Below, in pieces: positions 12,830 through 23,530 of a stretch of DNA of 64,000 bases. This DNA comes from Actinernus sp. WN-2022. Lineage: Eukaryota; Cnidaria; Anthozoa; Actiniaria; Actinernidae. The stretch covers positions 55,713,352 to 55,777,351 of the forward strand of contig JAOWCC010001634.1 of NCBI GenBank assembly GCA_030867875.1, read 5' to 3'. Numbering within the stretch: position 1 is the stretch's first letter; every line of letters starts with the position of its first letter. The position numbers were made by a program, and so were the translations under genes. The notes under the pieces are model-generated. The model saw nothing but the letters and a program-made list of their open reading frames with translations, had not been told where the DNA came from and made no database searches.

Positions 12830-13650
12830 ATTCAAGATTCATTTATTTGCACATAATTATAACCATCGATCCTTATCTTACATTAACATATAAACTGATA
12901 CATATATAAGGAAATAAGTGAAAAAAAAGAATAGGTATGTTTAGAAAAAAATGTGCGTAGTGGCCAAAGTAGCAATGGCTTTCGAGTTGGCCACTACATT
13001 GATAAAACTAAATGAGGAGAGAAATAGACATAGCTAATAAATAATAATAAATAATTGTATGAAGTGACATTTAAAATAAATTCATGTAGTTATGTATAGA
13101 TTTTGAAGGACATTACATTATTGTTTGATCTTATCTTAGAAAAAAATGAGAATAAAAATGTCAATATAAGTAACTGATTTGTATATATTTGTCTTGTATA
13201 TATAAGGCACACATTTTAATATTATGACTGTTTATCTAGTAAAAACTGTATGTACTGCTTCTTAAAGCTGGTTTTGGGCAAGGTTTTAATAGTAAGGGGT
13301 ATTGATTCCCAGATTCTTGATGAAATTGCTTTGAATCGTGATAGACCATAGTTAGTTCTGGAGGCTGGCCTGTACAAATTTTGGTTTGCTGCATATCTGG
13401 TGTTGTAGTTATGGATATCTTTAGCAGAAGTAATTTGCTCAAGGAAGGCAGGTGGGATATTTTGTTTATCATATTGTATTTTATGTATAAGGGAGGACAT
13501 TTTAAGGTTAAAGATATTTCCCAGATTTAAAATTTCTAACATTTTGTAATATGGGGTGGCATTTTCAAGTTTGTTGGCAAAGAACATTTGACGAATACAT
13601 TTATTTTGCTTAGTCTTAATTCTTTTTAGTCTAGTTTGGGTTGCGGTGCC
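12830..13650 (-). mobile_element. LINE 3' fragment (CR1-like)
   Basis: Minus-strand frame 13587-13222 (121 codons) carries YNTRYAANQNLYRP followed by TNYGLSRFKAISSRIWESIP, the conserved C-terminal end of CR1/jockey-group reverse transcriptases. The 3' UTR runs to about 12830 and contains a gtagtggccaaag / gagttggccactac inverted repeat that could form a hairpin. A related hairpin occurs in the LINE tail at 39026-39405. 5'-truncated and inactive. Confidence 0.8.
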
Positions 13651-15585
13651 AACTCATAATAATAAAGAGTTCTCTAGTTTTGATGTAACGAAAACGTGAA
13701 TGAGTATTTCAGTCGTGCATTGATAAGTACTTCCTCATCGTAGCAATGTTTCTTAGATGATAGAAGGCGGATTTGCAAATAGAGTTCAAATTGTTTCTAA
13801 ATGCAAAGATCATGCTAATCATGCAAGCGATTTTCTATTTGCGCGCCGAGAACCGACAGATGTAGAACAACAAACCACGCTGGCAGAACGCTTAGAACTA
13901 CGCCCAACGCCCGCTCGAATGAAGATACAACTGCTTATCAGCACAGCCGGAACAGTATTTGAAGAATTTTTAATGAACTGAATTCGTCCTTTTCGAATAA
14001 CAAGAATTCAGTTGCTCCGCTTCTCATCAGCAAGTAATTACACCCGCTGTTTAACATGCGAAGTTTTGTCGAGAGAGTTTGTTGGAGGCCAAGCGAGTCA
14101 CAATTTGATTTCGAATACTAGCAAACTAAAACCACACTTCGCCTTGTCGATCTTTATGAATGTTTATTAAGCCGAGAGATTGGTCAACAAATAAGATAAT
14201 CAAAGATTCAAAAGGTCTTTGATATTTACCACGTTGTTTTACGAATATATTAAGCTAAACAAAAAAACACAGATACAAAACAAAACAAAACGAAATCAGT
14301 TGACGTAGGTGTAAATTACTTTAAATCACTTGAAATATCAACATCGTTACTGTATTATTTGAAGAATAATTGCAATGCTTTTATAGAAACTCTTGTAATT
14401 CTGTCCGATCATACGGTGAAGACAGTGAAGAATATCTTACTCACAATACACACGTCAGCTCATCAAAAAGCCAATCAATATTCTCTTCTGCCACGACAGT
14501 GATCAGTATTCGAAGCTCGTTTTAACTACTTAGTGACTGAAAGCACTTCTCCAGCTAGTTAGCCCCGTATTCGTTGCTCATAACGGAGAATGAATATATT
14601 GGCTTTGTCAGATGTAAACCACTCCGTCCACTACTTGAACCATTCATTAATTGAAGTAATTGTGTTCTGTTTGAGACTATGTATATCTCTCATCTGATCG
14701 ATAAGTGAACGAACAATGAAATCATAACTTGACTGACATTCATGGCGATCCATTCATGGCGATCTCAGTATTTGCTTTTACCTCGGTCGACTATAAGCAC
14801 ACTTGATATAATCACTGTATATTGATATAGCCTCAAGCCCATAGTACTGAACACACTTTTAAATGTTCCAAATTTCACTACAGTTTAATCAGTCCAGTCA
14901 TGTAATAAGATGTTGATTTGTATTTTACGCTTGATGAAACAATGATTCGATTGGATTATAAGGAAACATGTAACGGTAGAGGTCTTTCTCGAAAAAGGGA
15001 AACTAAAACATCTGGTGCCCCAAATCGATTTCATGTTTTGTTCAGTATTAATTTCCATAGCCTCCTCGCAAGCACATTTCTTATTTGTTTTTCCTGTGGC
15101 AAAAGAGAAGCAGAGGGGAATCGGCTCCAATCTCCCTCTTTTCTTCACCTGCCACAGGAAGCCCACAATCCGAGTTCGAAAACTATCGTTCATGCTATGG
15201 TTCTTAGCCGTAGCATTACGTAATAGACTAGCGCACCTAGTTTGATATGCAGATGATATGAATATTCTGTATTCTCATAAACCTTAAAACAAATGATCGT
15301 TGTTGTTGTTATGTGACTCGAATCTTTCGAAATCTATCCCTAGTTTGGGCCATCGTGTAATTATTCATAGGTATATATGCTTAACTGACTTTCTTTTATC
15401 TTAACTTTTGTATATATATATTTTTTAAATGAACTTTAGTTCGAATATTTCTTCGAATCCCAGTCTTGAGTGGCGAGTAGAGGAATGACGGAGACTGATA
15501 GGACCGAGACAGCGAGGCGAAGCGACTCGACAAATAATCCTTCAACAGTCCACATTTTACTTTCTCTAGGTCTACAAGAGAACAC
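13651..15585. other. Unassigned DNA
   Basis: No gene or mobile element recognised. A small direct repeat, ttcatggcgatc, occurs twice near 14740. The two overlapping frames around 14885-15223 lie on opposite strands and show no motif. Confidence 0.4.
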
Positions 15586-16303
15586 ATGGGGCAACACATA
15601 TCTTACTACACTTAATAATCTTGTAATCATGCAAAAGAAAGCCTTACGTATCATCACATTTTCTAACTTTGATGCCCACACTGATCCTCTATTTAATAAA
15701 CTTAAGATTATAAAACTTCTTGACCTGATTTATTTACAATCTGCGATATTCGTGTTTGATTATCAAAACAATCTTCCTCAATCATTCAATAACTTTTTTA
15801 CTTTAATTTCTGAAATTCACCATCATAACACCAGATTAGCATCTAAGGCTGCCTACTATGTTCCACAAGTTCGAACAAATTATGGTAAATTTAGTTTACG
15901 ATATAAAGGCGTCATCATTTGGAATGATATTAGTGAAAATCTTAGAAATCTCAACTCCAAAAAAAAGACTTTAAAAATGAAATTAAACAAAAACCTATTT
16001 CAAAATATTGATTTCTATTTTTATTAAAAAGAAATTCTTTTTTTTCTACATTTAGCCTCTAAGACTCGTCTCTTACACCGATTATTCTGTATATTGTACT
16101 TGTAATGTATGCATCATGTAGTGCTCTGTGTATGTGTGCTTGACCCAATTCAACATTCCTGGGATGCCTGACTCGATTAGTTTATGTTACTATTTCAGGT
16201 GTCCCAGTACTCTTGCTATTTAATTTTTCTATATATTTACATGTAAATCATTACTATAAGAGTACGAATAAAGTTGTTGTTGTTGTTGTTGTTGTTGTTG
16301 TGG
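15586..16303 (+). mobile_element. LINE 3' fragment with (GTT)n tail
   Basis: The frame from about 15586 to 16027 encodes the C-terminal part of a non-LTR reverse transcriptase: WGNTYLTTLNNL, MQKKALRIITFSNFDAHTDP, a HHHNTRLASKAAYY block, RTNYGKFSLRYKGVIIWNDI, then a stop. The 3' UTR ends in an AATAAAGTTGTTG-type (GTT)n tail near 16272-16303. The open frame extends upstream to 15470, but residues before the WGNTY block do not look like LINE and are probably flanking DNA read through. Classic 5' truncation. Confidence 0.85.
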
Positions 16304-16959
16304 TTCAAAAGGACTACTACGTGAGTTTCCCGGGGATTTGCTGCACTAAAGGACCGGCGGGCTTCGTTGGAAATACAAAGCACAAAGCAACCACTTCTGG
16401 CATCAAGATCATTCGTAATTATAATTTCGAACGGCTATAAAGCTCCACTGAGGTGTTACGACTTATCTGTATCTGTATATGTTTTGCATTTTTATTAGCA
16501 GAGAAAGCAATGTCCTTAACCTTTTTTTTTTCATACTCCAGTACGTCCAGAAAGTCTTGCTACCAAAACTACGATCGCGGGTCAAACTCCAATCAGCCGA
16601 GTTCAGCAGTTACATTCGCAAGGAAAGTAGAGATCTTCAAATACAGCTAAGCAATACTGGAGACATGAAAACAAGGTAGCAAGAGTATGTGTTTGCTTGT
16701 AGAGTTGTGAAAAGTCGCACTCGTAAACCGAATTAGAATCTAAATACAGAACAACTGGCTTCCTGCCAAGTACTGTTAAAATCATATTCGAAGCAGTCCG
16801 GGGAAAATTCTAGGGTAATCCGGTAGAAATTATAAAATTCATTATCCAAAGTGTATGCGTACTTCTTTTATGAAACTTATAAACAATCGAGAGCATTTTA
16901 GTTCGCCTAAAAGCTGGCCTTTAATTTATGCGGCCGTTGATAAACAAACTAATCATAAC
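16304..16959. other. Unassigned DNA between LINE fragments
   Basis: No recognisable motif on either strand. Short overlapping frames only. Confidence 0.4.
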
Positions 16960-17450
16960 ATTGGCGCAAAGCACCATGGGCTCGGACACAGGGTCTTTAA
17001 AGATTTAGCAGACTGGCTCACCAGTAATACATTAACTATTAACCTGTCGAAAACTTGTTGTATTTTATTTGGATCCCGACAACGACTCGCTAATGTACAG
17101 TATGACCCATATAATTTTGTTAATTTTACTGGTAAAAATGTTAAGAAAACAAATAAATCAAAATTCCTAGGAGTAGTAATTGATGAATATTTAAATTGGA
17201 GTTACAAATAAAATAGCAAAATCAGTTGGTATAATTTATAAATCTCGTTCCTGTCTAAATCACCAGATTTTATTTGACCTGTAGTATTAATAATCCTATT
17301 TATTCATACATATCTTACTGTACTATAATCTGGGGTAGTAATTATAAAACAAACTTAAAACCCTTCTATCTTTTGCAAAAACGTGCTGTTCGAGTAATAA
17401 CATTCTCAAAATACCAAGAACACAGTCGACCTTTATTTTACCGTCTTAAC
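16960..17450 (+). mobile_element. LINE fragment, upstream half, interrupted at 17450
   Basis: Plus-strand frames carry LADWLTSNTLTINLSKTCC and FLGVVIDEYLNW (near 17005-17200), then after a frameshift SYISYCTIIWGSNYKTNL and LLQKRAVRVITFSKYQEHSR (near 17300-17430). These are thumb and C-terminal blocks of CR1-like reverse transcriptases. The frame stops abruptly at a gypsy LTR at 17451. The matching downstream half resumes at 23933, so this LINE predates three later insertions. The 5' limit is approximate. Confidence 0.8.
17446..17450. repeat. Target-site duplication TTAAC (left)
   Basis: TTAAC precedes the left LTR and is repeated at 21988-21992 after the right LTR. A 5-bp duplication is typical of Ty3/gypsy integration. 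Confidence 0.95.
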
Positions 17451-17681
17451 TGTAAGATGACTAAGGAAGCTGTATTCTAACTGTTTGAGTTTAATTCAAG
17501 ATCAACATGGTTAGGCTACAACGCCCAGACTACGACTCTTTAACTTCAAGTCCGGCTACAAGACTAGCGCTCACGTGTATGTGCAGCCAGGCGTGCGATA
17601 TAATGATTGACAGATTAACAATAGTGTAACAGAACATGATATGAAATACGTGATAATAATAGAGTCACGCAACTTGTCACA
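17451..17681 (-). repeat. 3' LTR (231 bp)
   Basis: Begins TGTAAGATGAC and ends TTGTCACA on the plus strand, with TG/CA termini as expected. It matches 21757-21987 except for one T/C difference (gcgatata versus gcgataca). It lies next to the polypurine tract, so it is the 3' LTR of a minus-strand element. Confidence 0.95.
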
Positions 17682-17696
17682 TCTCCCCTATTCCTA
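17682..17696 (-). other. Polypurine tract
   Basis: On the minus strand the sequence just before the 3' LTR reads aggaataggggaga. A purine-only stretch at this place primes plus-strand DNA synthesis in LTR retroelements. Confidence 0.85.
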
Positions 17697-17735
17697 AAGG
17701 TGTGACAAACGAACTGTCCCTTGTAAAGTGTTACA

Positions 17736-18494
17736 TTACACGATAGATATAGTTATGGTGTGACAGTCTTTAAGCCATACAGGTGGCTTGGGTTGTCGCT
17801 GCGACCTCCTCACATCGGTACCCGCACTAGGTGGAGGCTCCCTGACAGGACCAGATGCTGCTGCCGTATCATTCACAGGTGTCTGGTCAAACGGCTCTTC
17901 TCCCTGCTCGGACTCTGGGTCCTGTGGTGGCTCCCCTGTATTGATCAGCTGTCTCCTGTTCCTCCTGTACACTCCGTTGCCAACTTGCACCTTGTAGCTT
18001 CTAGGGCCTGCTTTCGCTGTGCATGTTCCGGGACTCCAGGTTTTCTCTCCGGGTAGTCGCATGCGTATCGTATCTCCAACATCGATCGGCTCTAAGGGTT
18101 TCACCCTCTGATTGTAATAATGCTGCTGACGCTGCTTTGTGCCAATCAGCTTCCTTGTGTCTTCTTCTGTGGGGTAGCTTGGCTTCAGCAGCGATCCAGC
18201 AACAGGTAGTAGCGTCTTACATCGGCGACCTATTCCGGCTGTAGGCGTGTTGCGCCAATCCAACAGCGCTTGGAACTCTGAGATGCCTGATGCCTTGCAT
18301 TTGGCAAATAACTTCTTGATGGTCTGGACCGCGTTTTCAGCCTTTCCGTTTGACTGAGGGTAGGTTGGTGATGATGTAGTGTGCTGGAAACCCCAGGTCT
18401 TCGCAAAGACAGCAAACTCCGCTGACGAGAACTGCGGCCCGTTATCCGTGATCAGTGTGTCTGGTATGCCAAATCTGGCAAACACTGCTTTCAA
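17736..18494 (-). CDS. Gypsy integrase, catalytic core and C-terminal part (fragment)
   Basis: A 252-codon frame covering most of the retroelement integrase, which joins cDNA ends to target DNA. The second catalytic aspartate is in TDNGPQFSS (about residues 17-25) and the catalytic glutamate is in PQSNGKAENAVQ (about 46-57), spaced as in DD35E integrases. A GDTIRMRLPGEKTWSPG stretch (about 140-156) fits the C-terminal DNA-binding domain, followed by a proline-rich tail. The start Met is only the first one in the open stretch: the zinc-binding HHCC region and first catalytic aspartate lie upstream in sense direction but are cut off by a TGA at 18675-18677. As it stands the integrase is not expressed as part of an intact Pol. 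Confidence 0.9.
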   Translation of the reverse strand: MKAVFARFGIPDTLITDNGPQFSSAEFAVFAKTWGFQHTTSSPTYPQSNGKAENAVQTIKKLFAKCKASGISEFQALLDWRNTPTAGIGRRCKTLLPVAGSLLKPSYPTEEDTRKLIGTKQRQQHYYNQRVKPLEPIDVGDTIRMRLPGEKTWSPGTCTAKAGPRSYKVQVGNGVYRRNRRQLINTGEPPQDPESEQGEEPFDQTPVNDTAAASGPVREPPPSAGTDVRRSQRQPKPPVWLKDCHTITISIV

Positions 18495-18639
18495 GTCCTT
18501 TATTATGGCTCTGGAGGTAATACCATTGAGACGAACAACTTCGATATAATTGCTGTAGTAGTCACTGATGACAATCAGTGTTCGGTTGTCAAAGTCACAA
18601 AGGTCTGCCGCGACCTTGGCCCAAGGGCGTGCGACAAAC

Positions 18640-20616
18640 TCATGTTGCTGTAAGGGCTCCTTGCCCTGGCCATTTCAGTGAGCCAGGCAGACGTCGCACT
18701 TTGATATATATTCTTTCATCTCGGTCGTCATGCGAGGCCAGAAGAGGGTTTCCCGAGCTCGGCGGATGCATCCTTCGATGCCGATGTGAGATGCATGTGT
18801 CTTCTGCAGGAGCTCTCTCCTCAAAACAGTAGGCACAACAACTCAGTTGCTGGCCTTTGAAGATGAGTTCCCCTTGTACGGTCAACTCATCGCGCACGTC
18901 AAAGTAAGGCCGCACACATTCTGGGACTTCCGCTCTGGTATCTGGCCAACCACCTCTGATTATTTTACGGAGCTTCTGCTGTACTGGGTCGTCAAGAGCT
19001 GCATTCTTCATTTCTTGCCATCTATCCTCGGTCACCGGCAACCAAACTCGGTGATCTATTTCCTCCAGCTCTCGTATGTAGTCGCATGCATTTACTTCTG
19101 GTAAGTATGCGCGGCTCAGCGTATCCGCCAGGAGCATTTCTTTCCCTCTTTTATAGTTGACTTGTAGACTGTAGTTTTGTAGGCGTAACAGCATGCGTTG
19201 CAGACGTTTTGGGGCCGACGCTAATGGTTTCTTGAAAATAGGCTCCAGGGGCTTGTGATCAGTCTGTACATTCACTTGCTTGCGGCCATATACATAAGCG
19301 TCAAAACGATTACAGGCGAAGACAATCGCCAGCAACTCCTTCTCAATCTGCGCGTAGCGTGTCTCCGCCGGCGTCAGTGCTCGCGATGCGTATGCAACGG
19401 GTTGCCCGTTCTGCATGAGGGCCGCCCCCAATCCCGACTGAGACGCATCGCACTGTATGGTCACCTCGTCATGCAGACTGTAGTAACGCAGAACTGGGGT
19501 ATGGGTTACTGCGTCTTTCAGCTTCTCGAATGCAGTTTGTTGTGGTTCATCCCAGACCCACAATGTGTCCTGCTGCGTCAGGTCCCTTAGCGGCTTGGTG
19601 ACGTCAGACAGGTGAGGAAGAAACTTAGCAAGATACTGCGTTAGTCCCAACAGCCGTTGTACACCTTGTTTATCTGTTGGGGCCGGCATCTCCACTATTG
19701 CGCGGACTTTGGAAGGGTCTACTTTAAGTCCCTTATCTGTTGCCATATGACCAATAAAGAGCAGCTCTTGCTGTCTCAGCTTCAGCTTCTCGATATTCAG
19801 TCGCACATTTCGTTCCTCACACCTTTGTAGGAACGCCAGCAGATTCTTGTCGTGGTCTCTAACCGCTTCTTCGAACGTGTCTCCATATCCAACTGCAATG
19901 AAATCATCAGCAACAACTTCTACACCGGTCAGACCTTCTATGATCTCATGCATCCGCCTTTGGAAGACCTCAGGAGCTGAGGAAATCCCAAAGGGCATGC
20001 GCCTCCAACGATAGCGGCCGAAGGGTGTCTGGAACGTCGTCAGGTAGGTGGACTCTTCTTCAAGGTTTACGTGCCAAAACCCGTTCCTAACATCCATCAG
20101 GCTGAAGACTTTGGCTCCGTGGAGACGCGTTGCGATATCTTCGATAGTAGGTAGCTGGTAATTCTCTCTTTGTATTGCGCGGTTCAAGTCTTTCGGGTCA
20201 AGAGATATGCGCAGTTTTCCATTCTTCTTTGGGACAGCGACGATGGAGCTGATCCACTCAGTGGGCGTTGTCACTGCCGCTATAATTCCTTGAGCTTCTA
20301 AGTCATCCAGCGCGTCCTTTAGCTTGGGCCTCAGAGCAACCGCGATTCTGCGTGGAGCGTGTTGGACTGGTGGTACCGTTTCATCGAGCCTGATCTTGTA
20401 CTCGCCACTCAGCTGCCCTACTCCCTCTCCGAATACGTCTGGAAACTTTGTCATCAGTTCCTCCTTTGTCAGTGGTGTACGCTGTTCTTGTACGGCGTAT
20501 ACTGGGGCGTTCTCAATCTTTGGTTTGTTCAGCTGATCATTATCCTTGTACTGGATGATATTCATGGCAAGACATGCCTTGATGCCAAGGATTGGACGGA
20601 TCGCTTCGCTGTCCAT
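18640..20616 (-). CDS. Gypsy Pol: reverse transcriptase and RNase H (frameshifted)
   Basis: A 658-codon open frame. Reverse-transcriptase blocks in order are a LRISLDPKDLNRAI block (about 134), LMDVRNGFWHV with the first catalytic Asp (about 172), MPFGISSAPEVFQ (about 210) and VVADDFIAVG (about 237), where the usual YxDD box is VADD. RNase H follows with IQCDASQSGLGAAL, IEKELLAIVFA and QTDHKPLEPI (about 385-465). The frame matches the family to about codon 590, where a single-base shift near 18843 puts the reading into an unrelated tail. The annotated C-terminal 65-70 residues are therefore not authentic. The Met at 20616 lies inside the protease-RT linker, because Pol normally begins further upstream. 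Reverse transcription could work only in trans. Confidence 0.93.
   Translation of the reverse strand: MDSEAIRPILGIKACLAMNIIQYKDNDQLNKPKIENAPVYAVQEQRTPLTKEELMTKFPDVFGEGVGQLSGEYKIRLDETVPPVQHAPRRIAVALRPKLKDALDDLEAQGIIAAVTTPTEWISSIVAVPKKNGKLRISLDPKDLNRAIQRENYQLPTIEDIATRLHGAKVFSLMDVRNGFWHVNLEEESTYLTTFQTPFGRYRWRRMPFGISSAPEVFQRRMHEIIEGLTGVEVVADDFIAVGYGDTFEEAVRDHDKNLLAFLQRCEERNVRLNIEKLKLRQQELLFIGHMATDKGLKVDPSKVRAIVEMPAPTDKQGVQRLLGLTQYLAKFLPHLSDVTKPLRDLTQQDTLWVWDEPQQTAFEKLKDAVTHTPVLRYYSLHDEVTIQCDASQSGLGAALMQNGQPVAYASRALTPAETRYAQIEKELLAIVFACNRFDAYVYGRKQVNVQTDHKPLEPIFKKPLASAPKRLQRMLLRLQNYSLQVNYKRGKEMLLADTLSRAYLPEVNACDYIRELEEIDHRVWLPVTEDRWQEMKNAALDDPVQQKLRKIIRGGWPDTRAEVPECVRPYFDVRDELTVQGELIFKGQQLSCCAYCFEERAPAEDTCISHRHRRMHPPSSGNPLLASHDDRDERIYIKVRRLPGSLKWPGQGALTAT
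18675..18677 (-). other. In-frame TGA in integrase zinc-binding region
   Basis: In the frame that continues into integrase, a TGA lies a few codons after the CDVC zinc-ligand pair. It separates the zinc-binding domain from the catalytic core. Together with the frameshift about 170 bp upstream in sense direction it disables integrase. Confidence 0.8.
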
Positions 20617-20891
20617 GAGACGGAAGTCCTGGACACATTTGAAATCGTTTCGCCAGACGCGAAGTCTTACTTGACCGATGACTTTAATCTTAGAACCTCC
20701 GTAGGCGACCAGTGACGTTTGTTTGCGGTTTGCATTGACGAGGTTTTCGTCCTTTGTTGCCTTCCGCTAAATGTGTAACGGCAGCACGTTACACTGTGCT
20801 GGAAACGGACAAAACTGCCTGATTCTAACTTTAATGTCACCAGTTGAGAGTCATCAAGGTTTACGACTGTCACTTCTTCCGTCTGGTACAT
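20617..20891 (-). pseudogene. Gypsy protease region, broken
   Basis: Between gag and RT the minus strand should encode the aspartic protease that matures the polyprotein. The approach to the active site is visible (SGSFVRFQ), but at about 20797-20800 it jumps straight to sequence that normally follows the catalytic loop, so no D-T/S-G motif is present. A small deletion there is the simplest reading. A TAG in the expected frame lies at 20767-20769. The downstream half (a SLVAYGG-type flap region) is still recognisable in another frame. The 74-codon frame over this stretch is a read-through of the damaged region. Confidence 0.75.
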
Positions 20892-21687
20892 TTCGTCTGA
20901 AACTACCTCTTCTAGATCGGCATCGTGATATAAAATGATTCCGCTTTCCGCATTTATGGCACTCCTTTCCAGTCGCTGGACACGATTCTATGTTTTCCGG
21001 ATGTTTGTAACCGCATGCATCACACTCGCTCTGTCGTCCTAGACCTTGTTGTTGTCTGCGACGAAAATTCTTCCTCGATTTCCGCGGACCTCGTTCTTGT
21101 TCAACTTTATTGGTTTCTGGCTCGGCTTCATTTCCCACGATCTTCATCTGGGCCATAGTACTTTCGGCGGCGCGACAAATCTCGTCCGTCCTAGCGAGGC
21201 TAAGCTTGGCTTCTCGTAACAATCTCTCTCTTACTTTGGTGTCGTGGATGCCAAATACTAAGCGGTCTCGTAGGATTTCATCAGGAGTTATTGTCGCAAA
21301 ATCGCATCCGGAGGCGAGCTTTCTAAGAGCAGTCTTGTATTGTTCGTAGGTTTCTCCTGGTTCTTGCATCCTACGGTTAAAGCGATAACGCTCGAATGGG
21401 ACATTTTTTCGAGGCTGACAGTACTCGGCAAATCGTTTCAAAACAGGCTCAATTTTATCTTTGTCTTCAACTTCGGTCCAGTCGCTGAAGGTCGAATACA
21501 CCTCACGGGCCTCCTCTCCTATTACTGTTAGAAGGGTTGCTACTTGAACAGCTTCAGACTTTTTATTCAGCTCCGTGGCTAGGGCATAGTTGCTCCAGGC
21601 AAGATGAAATCTTTTCCACTTCTCCGAGGCGTTTGAAGCGTGTATTTCCAACGGCGCTGGCGGCGGTAGTGAGAAATTCGAGGCCAT
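20854..21687 (-). CDS. Gypsy Gag with zinc knuckles
   Basis: A 277-codon frame starting 69 bp inside the 5' LTR boundary, the normal position for gag. The N-terminal 200 residues show the retrotransposon capsid pattern (WKRFHLAWSNYALATEL, then a FSDW block, FNRRMQEPGETYEQY and RLVFGIHDTKVRERLL). A basic linker RGPRKSRKNFRRRQQ follows. Two cysteine motifs come next: CDACGYKHPENIESC, an atypical first knuckle, and CHKCGKRNHFISRC, a canonical CX2CX4HX4C knuckle. The tail is Arg/Ser-rich. Gag forms the particle and binds element RNA. It appears intact and could still assemble. Confidence 0.93.
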   Translation of the reverse strand: MASNFSLPPPAPLEIHASNASEKWKRFHLAWSNYALATELNKKSEAVQVATLLTVIGEEAREVYSTFSDWTEVEDKDKIEPVLKRFAEYCQPRKNVPFERYRFNRRMQEPGETYEQYKTALRKLASGCDFATITPDEILRDRLVFGIHDTKVRERLLREAKLSLARTDEICRAAESTMAQMKIVGNEAEPETNKVEQERGPRKSRKNFRRRQQQGLGRQSECDACGYKHPENIESCPATGKECHKCGKRNHFISRCRSRRGSFRRNVPDGRSDSRKP

Positions 21688-21733
21688 ATTCCACTGAATT
21701 TCACGCCAAAATCAATCTGTGACTCTAAGCTTG

Positions 21734-21756
21734 GGTTCTAAGACCGGCTGCCACCA
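21734..21756 (-). other. Primer-binding site
   Basis: Immediately inside the 5' LTR the minus strand reads TGGTGGCAGCCGGTC. It starts with TGG, complementary to a tRNA CCA end. I cannot name the priming tRNA with certainty. Confidence 0.8.
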
Positions 21757-21987
21757 TGTAAGATGACTAAGGAAGCTGTATTCTAACTGTTTGAGTTTAA
21801 TTCAAGATCAACATGGTTAGGCTACAACGCCCAGACTACGACTCTTTAACTTCAAGTCCGGCTACAAGACTAGCGCTCACGTGTATGTGCAGCCAGGCGT
21901 GCGATACAATGATTGACAGATTAACAATAGTGTAACAGAACATGATATGAAATACGTGATAATAATAGAGTCACGCAACTTGTCACA
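21757..21987 (-). repeat. 5' LTR (231 bp)
   Basis: Matches 17451-17681 with one visible difference. It should carry the element's promoter. It lies next to the primer-binding site and is followed by TSD TTAAC at 21988-21992. Confidence 0.95.
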
Positions 21988-22000
21988 TTAACCTTCTTAA

Positions 22001-22777
22001 AGGGGCCGTCTCACCCACAGTGCTTCGCGTGCTTTGTTATTGTTTATATCCGGGACTTTGACCCCTTGTTTACGGCGGGAACCTCACGAATTGAGCGTAT
22101 ATTTCTGTATGTTGGTGACATGATAATTTTGCCTTGAACATGGATGACCTTGATGAAACTAATAGTACCTTACAAATTGAATGTGAAGTCAGCAAAGTGT
22201 TATACAACAGTATTTGGCTGCACTATAATATTTACCGCTCACCCGTCGCTTCCCTTCAGTGCTATAACAGAGAACACTCTCTCCGGGTAATACTAATAAT
22301 TATGAAAGCGAGATGTTTCTCTCCTCCGTTTTATTTTTACTTGCAGGGAGATATATATATACATATATCTGCTAGCAGGCAATCTGCAATCTCGTTGCTG
22401 GCAGTAGCAGAGAACCAGTTCAAGAGAGAACAGTGAACGAATTACAGCTTGCTTCAATAGAAAATTATTATCTCCAGTCGGCGGCTCTGTTGTCAAATTT
22501 CGTGCGAGTATAAACTTTGATCCGAAAATCTCGGCGAAATCACTGCGTGAAAGCCCTTCGAAACCAGAGAGAGTTAAACGCCGAAGCCCGGCCTCAAAAT
22601 TATTTTAGGAAATTGCTCAGTTCTTTTCGGGTCGACCAAGCGGAGTTTTGTTGCCTTTATAGTTTGTTGACTATTACCGCTCACCGTCGCTTCCGTACTA
22701 TCTCGGTGCAATCTTTCCAGGTAATACTAATAATTATTAAAGCGAGAGGTTTCTCTCCTCGATTTTATTGTTCCCTG

Positions 22778-22809
<32 letters not shown>

Positions 22810-23520
22810 TCTACTAGCAGGCAATCTCGTTGATGGCAGTAGCAGAGAACCAGTTCAAGAGCTCGCTTGAATGGGAAATTATTTTCTCGGCGGCTTTGTT
22901 TGTCAAATAACACTTTGATCGACACGGTGAATCCGAAAATCTCGGCGAAATCACTGTCTAAAAGTCCTTCAAAACCAGAGAGAGACCTGTTTCCACAAGT
23001 TAAACGCCAAAGCCCTGAAAATGATTTTAGGAAACTGCTCAGTTCTTTTCGGGTCGACCAAGCGGAGTTTTGTTGCCATATGGTCGCGTAAGCCAGCCAC
23101 GGTGTCAGTTCAACAACCCAAATCGGCTCAAAGATAGTAGATACTCCAACTAAGCGCTAATATATCTTTAAATATAAAGATTAATGGTCAGGATAGCTTC
23201 TCCATGTTGCAGGTGGAAATCCTGGACACAAACGGACAATTGTTTCCTTTTGTTGAGGACGAACGAGACTCAGGCATCCATCAGAGAACTACGGCCACCT
23301 GAAATAAAACTAAAATTTACATGACCAAATAATTTAAGACTTAAATAAGAGGCTCAATAGGAAGAGCAATAAAAAAGGTTCAACCTAGTATGATTTTTTT
23401 ATGATAGCTGGAAGGATGGCAGAGATGTAGAGAAGATTAAGACCACTGCCATAAAACTGGCATCGAAAATGGCCGCTATGCTATGTGAGCGCGCTGAGCA
23501 CTGTGGGTGAGACGGCCCCT
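22001..23520. mobile_element. TTAA-type DNA transposon, non-autonomous, 1520 bp
   Basis: The termini are perfect inverted repeats of about 24 bp beginning AGGGGCCGTCTCACCCACAG. They are flanked by TTAA at 21997-22000 and 23521-23524, as in piggyBac-like or Kolobok elements. No transposase motif is seen. Internally there is a diverged duplication of about 440 bp: the stretch from about 22237 to 22670 resembles 22677 to 23085 (shared phrases agcagagaaccagttcaaga and ttcttttcgggtcgaccaag). Short overlapping frames in the element look non-coding. It inserted into the LINE that is also interrupted by the gypsy element. Confidence 0.88.
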
Positions 23521-23530
23521 TTAACGTCTA

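Larger units (their letters stand above)
17451..21987 (-). mobile_element. Complete Ty3/gypsy LTR retrotransposon, coding-defective
   Basis: A 4537-bp element read on the minus strand, bounded by 231-bp LTRs and the 5-bp TSD TTAAC. Sense order is 5' LTR (21757-21987), primer-binding site, gag, a protease region, RT-RNase H, integrase, polypurine tract and 3' LTR (17451-17681). The LTRs differ at one position that I can see, so insertion was recent. The coding region nevertheless has several lesions: a missing protease active-site segment with an in-frame stop, a frameshift near 18843 and a stop at 18675-18677. Pol most resembles metazoan gypsy proteins often annotated as K02A2.6-like; this is from memory. 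Confidence 0.95.

Noticed and set aside
14885..15245. Overlapping ~100-codon frames on both strands
   Set aside because: Mutually overlapping in several phases with no domain motif, likely chance in moderately GC-rich sequence.
17760..18415. Plus-strand frames opposite integrase
   Set aside because: Antisense shadows of the gypsy integrase frame, with no motifs of their own. The same applies to plus-strand frames opposite RT and gag.
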